DNA of 24,815 nucleotides from CAZWVM01 sp964637705 (GTDB lineage Bacteria > UBA8481): the NCBI GenBank assembly GCA_964637705.1, contig CAZWVM010000029.1:1-24815 (forward strand), given 5' to 3'. Below the pieces are notes generated by a model. It was given only the letters and a program-made list of their open reading frames with translations. It was not told where the DNA came from and ran no database searches. The translations under genes were made by a program, and so were the position numbers. Each line of letters begins with the position of its first letter. Position 1 is the first letter of the stretch. Below, piece by piece: positions 1 through 5,920 of this stretch.

Positions 1-45
1 GAAGAAGAACGGCTCGCGCGCGTCGAATCGGTCCGAGGGCTTCAT
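1..45 (-). CDS. Start of an unknown gene, cut by the window edge
   Basis: An ATG at 45-43 overlaps the TGA stop of the upstream gene by one base (TGATG), the arrangement of a translationally coupled operon gene. The 15 visible codons read MKPSDRFDAREPFFF and run off the left edge without a stop. Nothing can be said about function. The call rests only on the TGATG junction and the open frame. It would be the last visible member of the arsenic operon. Confidence 0.4.
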   Translation of the reverse strand, partial: MKPSDRFDAREPFFF

Positions 46-875
46 CAGCCCCCGCACCCTCCGCAGCTCGAGCAGCTCGAGCAGGAGCTGCAGCTGGAAC
101 AGCTCGAGGAACTGGAGGAATAGTCCGAATCGCTCGAGCTGTAACGGGATTCCCCGACATCCCCGATGATCTCCGACCCGGCCAGGTAGTTCCGGAAGAA
201 CTCGGTGCGGCTGATGATCCAGAGGACAAAAGAGAGCGCGAGGGTGAAGAGGAAGGTGCGCAGGAGGCATCCGAGGGTCTCGGAAGGAGAGCCGCGGCGG
301 CGGCCGCCCCCCGGCCTCTCGACGAGCCCGGGCGAGAAGACGACGTTCAATCCCCGCTCGAATCCGTCGGGCGCGTCGAACTCGAAGACCTGTCGTCCCC
401 CCTCCGTGCGTCGCTCGGCGGACGCGAAGTTGAAACGGGTCCGTCCGGGCGTGAATCCCGGCGGGAAGCTGAACCGGTAGAAACACTGGTCGACGGGAAT
501 GCGGAACTTCCCCGCCCAGGCCGCGCCGAAGGCGTTCGATTCCTTCGTTCCCTCGAGAGCATCGCGGATCCGGAAGCGCACGACCACCGTCTGGCAGCCG
601 TTGACGACGGGCGGGAAGACCCAGCCGATGCGGTATTCCCTCATGCGGTTCAGCGAATGCCTCAGACGACGACCGCTCTCGTCGGTCACGGTCACCGCAT
701 CGACGGGCACGTCCCCCACGAACTTGAAGCCCTCGGTCTTGGGAGTGGAACCGACGCGGTAGGTGATGGTGAGAGAGACCCGGACGTCGGAGAATCGCCC
801 GCGGCGTCCCTCGACGATCTCGAACTCCGCGACGTAATTCGCGATCCGCTCGTCGCCGGCCGGCGGCGTCGTCAT
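45..875 (-). CDS. Membrane protein with a periodic Cys-rich tail, in the ars operon
   Basis: This 276-residue protein is not assigned to a family with confidence. Residues about 12-180 look like beta-rich globular domains with alternating hydrophobic and polar strands, loosely like DUF2207 N-termini; that resemblance is tentative. Residues about 201-222 form one transmembrane helix. A Ser/Asp-rich stretch (about 244-258) leads into a tail with Cys at 259, 262, 265, 268, 271 and 274, exactly every third residue, separated by Ser-Ser or Gly-Gly. The start is the ATG at 875; the frame stays open upstream, but that stretch is Arg-rich and overlaps the ccdA gene. No clear ribosome binding site is seen. 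It lies 104 bp after ccdA and is probably co-transcribed with the arsenic genes. The tail could bind thiophilic metal or metalloid ions, or could simply be the Ser/Gly/Cys-rich tail common in such membrane proteins. Confidence 0.7.
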   Translation of the reverse strand: MTTPPAGDERIANYVAEFEIVEGRRGRFSDVRVSLTITYRVGSTPKTEGFKFVGDVPVDAVTVTDESGRRLRHSLNRMREYRIGWVFPPVVNGCQTVVVRFRIRDALEGTKESNAFGAAWAGKFRIPVDQCFYRFSFPPGFTPGRTRFNFASAERRTEGGRQVFEFDAPDGFERGLNVVFSPGLVERPGGGRRRGSPSETLGCLLRTFLFTLALSFVLWIISRTEFFRNYLAGSEIIGDVGESRYSSSDSDYSSSSSSCSSCSSCSSCSSCGGCGG

Positions 876-979
876 GCGGCGCGTCCCCGAACGGGGGCCC
901 GGAAGAACGGAGAGACGGGCGGCCAGCCCGTCGTCGCGGGAGGAGCGGATGATCCGGGCGCGTTCACGGCGCCGCGATT

Positions 980-1681
980 CTACACGGCCGTGTAGACCAG
1001 ATACAGCCCCCCGGCGATGACGAGGACGCCGCAGATCCTCTTCAGGAGGATCGCGCCTCTCGAGTCCCGGTTCCAGCGGAGAAAGCTCTCCACGACCTCG
1101 GTGAAGGTGCCGGCCGCGACGATGACGGAGCAATGCCCGGCGCCGTAGGCCAGGACCAGGGTGACGCCGTACCCGAAATCGCTCGCCCCGAGCCGGAACA
1201 CGACGGCCAGGACCGGCGCCATGAAGGCGAAGGTGCAGGGGCCCAGGGCGAGGCCGAAGACCGCTCCGAGCACGAAGGCGGCGGCGAGCCCCTTCATCCG
1301 CCACCCGGACGGGCCGACGGCATCCAGCGGCAGGGAGATCGCCTCGAGGAGATGCAGGCCGACCAGGAAGAGGACCGTGGCGGCGGCGAAGTCGGCCCAG
1401 CTCCCGAGGTCGCCCATCATCCGGCCCATGCCGGCGGTGGCGGCGCCGACGGCGGCAATCGAGAGGAGGATCCCGAGGGAGAAGAACACCGAGAGCAGGA
1501 ACGCGCGCCCCGTCGTCATCCGCTCCTGGCCGTTGATGAAGCCGACGACCAGGGGAATGCCGGCGAGGTGGCAGGGGCTCAGGACGACGCTGAGGATTCC
1601 CCAGGCGGCGGACGCCGCGATGGCGGCGGTCGCGCTCCCTTCGACGGCATGCGAGAGGGCGGTGAAAAGAGATTCCATCAT
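980..1681 (-). CDS. CcdA/DsbD-type transmembrane electron-transfer protein
   Basis: This 233-residue multi-pass inner-membrane protein belongs to the cytochrome c biogenesis transmembrane (CcdA/DsbD) family, which passes reducing equivalents from cytoplasmic thioredoxin to extracytoplasmic thiol proteins. The two diagnostic Cys-Pro motifs are present: SPCHLAGIP with Cys37 and LGPCTFAFMAP with Cys149, in two half-repeats of three helices each. Length fits CcdA rather than full DsbD, with no fused periplasmic domains. The gene begins 15 bp after the membrane-anchored thioredoxin gene, so that protein is the likely partner. Two adjacent ATG codons (1681 and 1678) are possible starts; a GAGGGA stretch lies about 12 nt upstream. 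A role in cytochrome c maturation is possible, but the neighbours favour redox support of the arsenic genes. Confidence 0.88.
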   Translation of the reverse strand: MMESLFTALSHAVEGSATAAIAASAAWGILSVVLSPCHLAGIPLVVGFINGQERMTTGRAFLLSVFFSLGILLSIAAVGAATAGMGRMMGDLGSWADFAAATVLFLVGLHLLEAISLPLDAVGPSGWRMKGLAAAFVLGAVFGLALGPCTFAFMAPVLAVVFRLGASDFGYGVTLVLAYGAGHCSVIVAAGTFTEVVESFLRWNRDSRGAILLKRICGVLVIAGGLYLVYTAV

Positions 1682-1696
1682 CGCGTCAACCGTCCC

Positions 1697-2353
1697 TCAG
1701 AACGCGTAGCCGAGTCTCTGCCAGGTCGCGAGGATATCGGCCTTGGAGAAGAAACCCTCGTGGCGATAGAGCTCTCGACCGTTCTCGTCGAAGAAGATCT
1801 GCGTGGGAATGGCCCGGATGCCGTACTTCGCGCCCGCCTCCGGGTCCTGCCAGACGTCGATGAAGACGGTCGCGAACCGGTCGCCGTAGTGGGCCCTGAG
1901 GTCCTCCAGGATCGGGGCCATCATCCGGCACGGAATGCAGCTGTGCGCGCCGAGATCCACAAGGCGCGGCAGGGAACGGCGGACGGTCGTCTCGGCGGCG
2001 GGGCGGGGGGGCGAAGCCGGCGGCATCGATGCCGCGGCCGTCGGCGCGGGTCGCGGCGCGGAGGAATCCGCGCCGGGGGACCGGCGGAGCGTTCGCGCTG
2101 CGACGCCCGCGGCCGCGCGCGCCGCAGCGGGCACCGTGTCCGGGGCGGCCGCCGTCGACGAGCCCGGCGCGGCCGACACCGGTTCCGCCGGCGATTCGAC
2201 GGCGGACGGGACGACGAACGCCGCATGTTCCTTCTGGCCGCGCAGGTGGACGACGACGGCGATGAGAACCAGCACGGCGACGACCATGCCGATTCTCGTG
2301 CCGCGCCCGGGTTTCTGCGGCGCGACGGGCGCCGTGCCCGGCTCGTCGCTCAC
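1697..2353 (-). CDS. Membrane-anchored thioredoxin-fold protein (CIPC)
   Basis: The 218-residue protein has a basic cytoplasmic N-terminus, a single transmembrane anchor (about 22-38), a long Ala/Pro/Ser-rich linker (about 50-125) and a C-terminal thioredoxin domain. The active site is Cys139-Ile-Pro-Cys142 rather than the standard CGPC, and the cis-proline loop is IPTQIFF (Pro183). Positive-inside topology would place the thioredoxin domain in the periplasm, where the adjacent CcdA protein could reduce it. The start is a GTG at 2353 whose GTGA overlaps the stop of the preceding gene. The frame is open for 68 more codons upstream, but those lie inside that gene and are Arg-rich, so the longer version is rejected. 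The substrate is unknown; context suggests arsenic-linked thiol chemistry. Confidence 0.87.
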   Translation of the reverse strand: MSDEPGTAPVAPQKPGRGTRIGMVVAVLVLIAVVVHLRGQKEHAAFVVPSAVESPAEPVSAAPGSSTAAAPDTVPAAARAAAGVAARTLRRSPGADSSAPRPAPTAAASMPPASPPRPAAETTVRRSLPRLVDLGAHSCIPCRMMAPILEDLRAHYGDRFATVFIDVWQDPEAGAKYGIRAIPTQIFFDENGRELYRHEGFFSKADILATWQRLGYAF

Positions 2354-2583
2354 GGCGCGAGGAACCTCTTCATCTCGTCCGCGCCGGGCACGCGGCCGGA
2401 AACCCTGACGCTGCCGTCGACCACGAGAGCGGGCGTGGTCATGACCCCGAAGGACATGATCTCCCGGATCTCCGTCACCTTCTCGAGCCGGTAATCGAGC
2501 CCGAGTTCCCGGGCCGCGCTCTCGGCGGCCTCGGCCAGATTCCGGCACTTCGGGCAACCCGTGCCCAACACCTGGATCAGCAT
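2350..2583 (-). CDS. Small thioredoxin-like redox-active disulfide protein (CPKC)
   Basis: At 77 residues this is a minimal thioredoxin/glutaredoxin-fold protein of the redox-active disulfide protein type. The active-site motif is GTGCPKCRNL (Cys10, Cys13) directly after the first strand. A TPALVVDG segment holds the cis-proline. There is no signal peptide, so it is cytoplasmic. An AAAGGAG ribosome binding site lies 6 nt before the ATG. It starts 15 bp after the permease gene and overlaps the next gene by GTGA. Close relatives are often found beside DUF318/ArsP permeases. It may reduce ArsC, the permease cysteines or the CcdA protein; which one cannot be told from sequence. Confidence 0.88.
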   Translation of the reverse strand: MLIQVLGTGCPKCRNLAEAAESAARELGLDYRLEKVTEIREIMSFGVMTTPALVVDGSVRVSGRVPGADEMKRFLAP

Positions 2584-2598
2584 GACTCGCTCCTTTCG

Positions 2599-3648
2599 CT
2601 ACAGCAGCTCATTGAAGAGAAACCCGACCACGAGGATCCCCGCGCCGACGACGCCGACGAACGCGGAGATGAGACGCGGCTTGAGGACCTTCCTCAGGAT
2701 GACGATCTCGGGAAGCGAGAGCCCGATGACCGCCATCATGAAGGCGAGAACGGTGCCGAGGGCCGCCCCCTTCTCCAGGAGCGCCTGCACGACGGGAATG
2801 ATGCCGGCCGCGTTGGAATACATCGGGATGCCGACGAGAACCGCCAGGGGCACCGACCACCAGGCATTCCGCCCCATGATCGAGGCCATGAACTGCTCGG
2901 GCACGTAGCCGTGGATGCCGGCGCCGACCGCGATGCCGGCCAGGACGTACGGCCAGACCTTGCCCACGATCTCGCGGACCGCGGACGCGCCCGCCTCGAT
3001 GCGCCCGGTCCATCCCGGCGCCGGCTCGTCCCCGTCCCCCTCCTGGCTTCTCACGCTCCGGACCCAATCCTCGACGTGGTTCTCCATCCGCAGGCGGCCG
3101 ATGACCCAGCCCGAGGCGATGGCGACGGCGAGACCGGTGACGAGGTAGAGCGCGGCGACCTTCCAGCCGAAAAGCCCGAAGAGCAGGACGAGCGCCACCT
3201 CGTTGATCATCGGGGAGGAGACGAGGAAGGAGAAGGTCACGCCGAGCGGCACGCCGGCGGTGACGAAACCGATGAAGAGGGGCACCGCCGAGCAGGTGCA
3301 GAACGGGGTCACGATGCCCAGGAGCGACGCGAGCACGTTGCCGGCGGCCTCGCCCCGGCCGGCCAGGATGCGCCTCGTCCGGGCCGGGGTGAAGAAGGAA
3401 CGGATGACGCCGATCACGAAGACCACGAGGACGAGCAGCAGGAGGACCTTGGGGGCGTCGTAGGCGAAGAAGGCCACGGCGCTCCCGAGGCGCGATCCCT
3501 CGGGGAGGCCGAGCAGGCGGTAGGCGAAGAGATGCGCGGCCGTCTCCAGCCACGCGTAGGCGAGGGACCACGCGGCGAAGAGCGGTATGGCCGAGAGGAG
3601 GTAGCGGCGGAGCCGCGCGTCCGGTCCCGGGCGAGGGCCGTGGCTCAT
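2599..3648 (-). CDS. ArsP/YraQ-family (DUF318) permease
   Basis: This 349-residue protein has about eight to ten hydrophobic helices. It carries the family signature TPFCTCSAVPLFIGF (Cys117, Cys119) and the second-repeat motif GIPMYSNAAGIIPVVQALL. Permeases of this group include ArsP, which exports trivalent organoarsenicals, and less characterised YraQ-type proteins. The central loop (about residues 180-205) is charged and cytoplasmic. The ATG at 3648 forms an ATGA overlap with the acr3 stop. A GTG two codons upstream is also in frame, but the overlap pattern of the operon favours the ATG. With acr3 alongside, the operon encodes two unrelated exporters, possibly for inorganic arsenite and for methylated or aromatic arsenicals. 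Substrate is inferred from context only. Confidence 0.87.
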   Translation of the reverse strand: MSHGPRPGPDARLRRYLLSAIPLFAAWSLAYAWLETAAHLFAYRLLGLPEGSRLGSAVAFFAYDAPKVLLLLVLVVFVIGVIRSFFTPARTRRILAGRGEAAGNVLASLLGIVTPFCTCSAVPLFIGFVTAGVPLGVTFSFLVSSPMINEVALVLLFGLFGWKVAALYLVTGLAVAIASGWVIGRLRMENHVEDWVRSVRSQEGDGDEPAPGWTGRIEAGASAVREIVGKVWPYVLAGIAVGAGIHGYVPEQFMASIMGRNAWWSVPLAVLVGIPMYSNAAGIIPVVQALLEKGAALGTVLAFMMAVIGLSLPEIVILRKVLKPRLISAFVGVVGAGILVVGFLFNELL

Positions 3649-4706
3649 GGGCACCGTTCGATGAAGAGACGCTTCTTCAAGCCGAACGCGACGTTCACCA
3701 GCCCGATCATCACGGGCACCTCCACGAGGGGCCCGATGACGGCGGCGAAGGCCGCTCCATGCTCGATTCCAAAGATGCCGACGGCCACGGCGATGGCCAG
3801 CTCGAAGTTGTTCGAGGCCGCGGTGAAGGAGAGCGTCGTGGCCTGCCCGTAGGTCGCATGGAGCCGGGCGCTCATGAAGAAGCTGATGATGAACATCACC
3901 ACGAAGTAGACGAGGAGCGGAATGGCGATGATCACGACGCCCATGGGCTGCCGGATGATTTTCTCCCCCTGGATGGCGAACATCGCGGCGATGGTGAAGA
4001 GGAGGGCGATCAGGGTCAGGGGGCTGATCTTCGGGATGAAGGCGCGCTCGTACCAGTCGCGGCCCCTGGCCTTCACGAGAACGAACCGCGTCAGCATGCC
4101 GGCGATGAAGGGAATGCCGAGATAGATGAAGACGCTCTGCGCGATCGCACCGATCGTGATGCCGGAGATGTCCACGTTTCCGAAGTTCATGCCGACCCGG
4201 GGCGGCAGGATCTTGATGAAGACCCAGGCGTAGACCGAGTAGAAGAAGACCTGGAAGATCGAGTTGAAGGCGACGAGGCCGGCCGCGTATTCACGATCGC
4301 CGTCGGCGAGGTCGTTCCAGACGATGACCATGGCGATGCAGCGGGCGAGGCCGATGAGGATGAGGCCGATGAAATACTCGGGGTAATCCCGCAGAAAGAC
4401 CACCGCGAGAACGAACATGAGAGCCGGCCCGATGATCCAGTTCTGAACGAGCGACAGCGTCAGCACCCTGACGTTGCGGAAGACCTGCGGCAGCTCCTCG
4501 TATCTCACCTTGGCCAGGGGCGGATACATCATGACGATGAGGCCGATGGCAATGGGAATGCTCGTCGTTCCGGCCTGGAAGTAGTTGATCACGCCCTTGA
4601 TGCCGGGGAAGAGGAATCCTCCTCCCACCCCGGCGGCCATCGCCAGGAAGATCCAGAGGGTCAGGTACCGGTCCAGGAACGACAGCTTTCTTGTCGTCTC
4701 ACTCAC
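3645..4706 (-). CDS. acr3: ACR3-family arsenite efflux transporter
   Basis: The 353-residue protein matches the length and ten-helix layout of ACR3 (BART superfamily) arsenite exporters. The essential cysteine lies in GLARCIAMVIVWNDLADGD (Cys123), and the essential helix-9 glutamate is in AASNNFELAIAVAVG (Glu302). Both correspond to residues known to be required in characterised ACR3 proteins. The GTG start at 4706 has a strong AAGGAGG ribosome binding site 6-7 nt upstream. The in-frame ATG at 4769 lies well inside arsC and is rejected. The gene overlaps the arsC end by 8 bp and the permease start by 4 bp. The protein exports the arsenite made by ArsC, driven by the proton motive force. Confidence 0.95.
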   Translation of the reverse strand: MSETTRKLSFLDRYLTLWIFLAMAAGVGGGFLFPGIKGVINYFQAGTTSIPIAIGLIVMMYPPLAKVRYEELPQVFRNVRVLTLSLVQNWIIGPALMFVLAVVFLRDYPEYFIGLILIGLARCIAMVIVWNDLADGDREYAAGLVAFNSIFQVFFYSVYAWVFIKILPPRVGMNFGNVDISGITIGAIAQSVFIYLGIPFIAGMLTRFVLVKARGRDWYERAFIPKISPLTLIALLFTIAAMFAIQGEKIIRQPMGVVIIAIPLLVYFVVMFIISFFMSARLHATYGQATTLSFTAASNNFELAIAVAVGIFGIEHGAAFAAVIGPLVEVPVMIGLVNVAFGLKKRLFIERCP

Positions 4707-5157
4707 GGCGGCCTCCTTCCGGGGCCCCGAGAGCCGCCGGCAAAGATTGGATATACGACTTGATTTCATCTCGAACGCGGCGGTAGTGCGACAGCGCCTC
4801 TTCTTCCGATGCGGCGTCCTTCGCCAGCTTCGGGGGGTCGTCGAAACCGGCGTGGACGATCCGCGCCCTGCCGCCGAGCCACAGGGGACAGGTCTCGTTC
4901 GCGTGGCCGCAGACGGTCACGACCACGTCGAAGGGGACGTCCTTCAGTTCCTCGACGTTCTTCGAGCGGTGCCCGGCGATGTCGACGCCGGCCTCCCGCA
5001 TGACGGCCACCGCCCGCGGGTTCAACCCGTGGGTCTCGATCCCCGCGGAATAGGCCTCGATCACGTCACCCTTCAAGGCGCGGGCCCAACCCTCGGCCAT
5101 CTGGGAGCGGCAGGAGTTGCCGGTGCAGAGGAAGAGTATCTTCCGCTTCGCCGTCAT
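4699..5157 (-). CDS. arsC: Thioredoxin-coupled arsenate reductase ArsC (LMW phosphatase fold)
   Basis: This 152-residue cytoplasmic enzyme reduces arsenate to arsenite. It has the low-molecular-weight phosphatase loop CTGNSCRS (nucleophile Cys11, Arg17), the redox cysteines Cys83 (TVCGHA) and Cys90 (ETCP), and the general-acid aspartate in GFDDPPK. The three-cysteine set Cys11/83/90 is that of thioredoxin-dependent ArsC (Staphylococcus pI258 / Bacillus type), as opposed to the glutaredoxin-linked E. coli type. This fits the thioredoxin genes downstream. Its ATG overlaps the arsR stop as ATGA. The C-terminal tail is slightly longer than usual and overlaps the acr3 start. Confidence 0.96.
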   Translation of the reverse strand: MTAKRKILFLCTGNSCRSQMAEGWARALKGDVIEAYSAGIETHGLNPRAVAVMREAGVDIAGHRSKNVEELKDVPFDVVVTVCGHANETCPLWLGGRARIVHAGFDDPPKLAKDAASEEEALSHYRRVRDEIKSYIQSLPAALGAPEGGRRE

Positions 5158-5519
5158 CGCCCCGCCTGCTTCCTGCAGAGGGCCTCGCGGTCCAGGGCGA
5201 GAACCCGCTTCAGGGCGGTCAAGTCGTCACCGACGCGGCGGTCCCGTCGCAGGGCCTTCTTGACGAGGGTCAACGCGGCGGCGACGAGGGAGTCCTTGTC
5301 GACCTCGGCCACGCGGTAGTGGATCCAGCGGCCGCGCTTTCGCGACTCGAGGAAGCCCGCCTGCTTCAGCAGAAGGAGATGCTTGGAGACCGTCGACGGG
5401 GCCAGGCGCATCGTCTCGATGATCTGGCAGACGCAGATCTCGCGCTCCATGACGAGCCTGAGGATCCGCAGGCGGCTCTCGTCGCCCAGCGCCTTCGTTG
5501 CGGCCAGCAATTCCCTCAT
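5154..5519 (-). CDS. arsR: ArsR-family arsenic-responsive repressor
   Basis: A 121-residue winged-helix regulator. The helix-turn-helix spans about residues 33-56 (APSTVSKHLLLLKQAGF) and is followed by the wing (ESRKRGRWIHYRV). The metalloid site EICVC (Cys29, Cys31) at the start of the recognition-helix region matches the ELCVC motif of E. coli ArsR, so As(III) or Sb(III) should release it from DNA. I chose the ATG at 5519 because a GGGAGGA ribosome binding site lies 5 nt upstream. The other in-frame ATG (5549) would leave only about 8 nt of leader and overlap the operator region. As first gene of the operon it should be autoregulated. Its stop overlaps arsC by ATGA. Confidence 0.95.
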   Translation of the reverse strand: MRELLAATKALGDESRLRILRLVMEREICVCQIIETMRLAPSTVSKHLLLLKQAGFLESRKRGRWIHYRVAEVDKDSLVAAALTLVKKALRRDRRVGDDLTALKRVLALDREALCRKQAGR

Positions 5520-5549
5520 GAAATCCTCCCTGCTTCGCGCCGTATTCAT

Positions 5550-5565
5550 TTCGTTATGTGACGAA
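5550..5565 (-). promoter_or_regulatory. Probable ArsR operator
   Basis: An inverted repeat with arms TTCGT (5550-5554) and ACGAA (5561-5565) around a 6-bp spacer sits directly on the predicted transcription start and touches the -10 box. A repressor bound here would block initiation, as expected for ArsR autoregulation. The half-sites are only 5 bp. Assignment to ArsR is by position. Confidence 0.6.
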
Positions 5566-5592
5566 TTATAGGATTGGAGAGGGCGGTGTCAA
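5565..5592 (-). promoter_or_regulatory. Sigma70-type promoter of the ars operon
   Basis: On the minus strand a perfect TTGACA (5592-5587) and a perfect TATAAT (5570-5565) are separated by 16 bp. Transcription should start near 5558, giving a leader of about 39 nt to the arsR ATG at 5519. This is the strongest promoter match in the window. Confidence 0.85.
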
Positions 5593-5610
5593 GGGGCCTT
5601 CCGGCCCCTT
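5591..5610. other. Strong hairpin next to the ars promoter
   Basis: An 8-bp perfect stem (5591-5598 with 5603-5610) closes a 4-nt loop. Its edge shares two bases with the ars -35 box. It lies downstream of tRNA-Gln in the same orientation and might stop or process that transcript, but no T-tract follows, so it is not called a terminator. Confidence 0.5.
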
Positions 5611-5699
5611 CGAAGGGCCGCGAGGCGCGAGACGCGCGCGGGGGGGGGGAATGCGGGGCCCCGCCGGGCAGGCCGGGACCCGGCCGCCGGAACGAGGCC

Positions 5700-5773
5700 T
5701 GGCTGGGGCGGATGGAATCGAACCATCATCGTCGGATTCAAAGTCCGAGGTCCTACCGTTGAACGACGCCCCA
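5700..5773 (-). tRNA. trnQ: tRNA-Gln (anticodon UUG)
   Basis: Read on the minus strand, all cloverleaf parts are present: acceptor TGGGGCG/CGCCCCA, D-arm GTTC/GGAC, anticodon stem TCGGA/TCCGA with loop CTTTGAA, and T-arm GATGG/CCATC with TTCGATT. The anticodon TTG is at 5741-5739. The discriminator G (5703) is followed by an encoded CCA (5702-5700). A good promoter lies just upstream. Confidence 0.96.
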
Positions 5774-5781
5774 ACGGCGCC

Positions 5782-5810
5782 ATCATAGCCCAATCCCCCC
5801 GCGCTGTCAG
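5782..5810 (-). promoter_or_regulatory. Promoter of tRNA-Gln
   Basis: On the minus strand CTGACA (5810-5805), a 17-bp spacer and TATGAT (5787-5782) precede the tRNA. The predicted start is about 5775, two bases before the mature 5' end at 5773. Confidence 0.75.
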
Positions 5811-5885
5811 TCGCCGACGCGGACGACCGCGCCGCCGGAAAGATACGCCCGGTCAGGCGACACCGTCCGCCGAGCGAGCCGACGC

Positions 5886-5914
5886 CTGACACATCTCCCG
5901 CTTCCTGCTAGAAT
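5886..5914 (+). promoter_or_regulatory. Promoter of the SDR gene; predicts a leaderless mRNA
   Basis: CTGACA (5886-5891), a 17-bp spacer and TAGAAT (5909-5914) end 6 nt before the ATG at 5921. The transcription start should coincide with the A of the start codon. No ribosome binding site is seen. Confidence 0.7.
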
Positions 5915-5920
5915 CGCTCC

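Noticed and set aside
1697..5519. Recently acquired island next to tRNA-Gln
   Set aside because: The ars operon sits beside a tRNA, a common insertion site, but I see no integrase, no tRNA 3'-end duplication and no obvious shift in base composition.
5591..5610. Rho-independent terminator after tRNA-Gln
   Set aside because: The stem is strong, but the sequence after it on the minus strand is TTGACACC rather than a T-run, and it merges with the ars -35 box.
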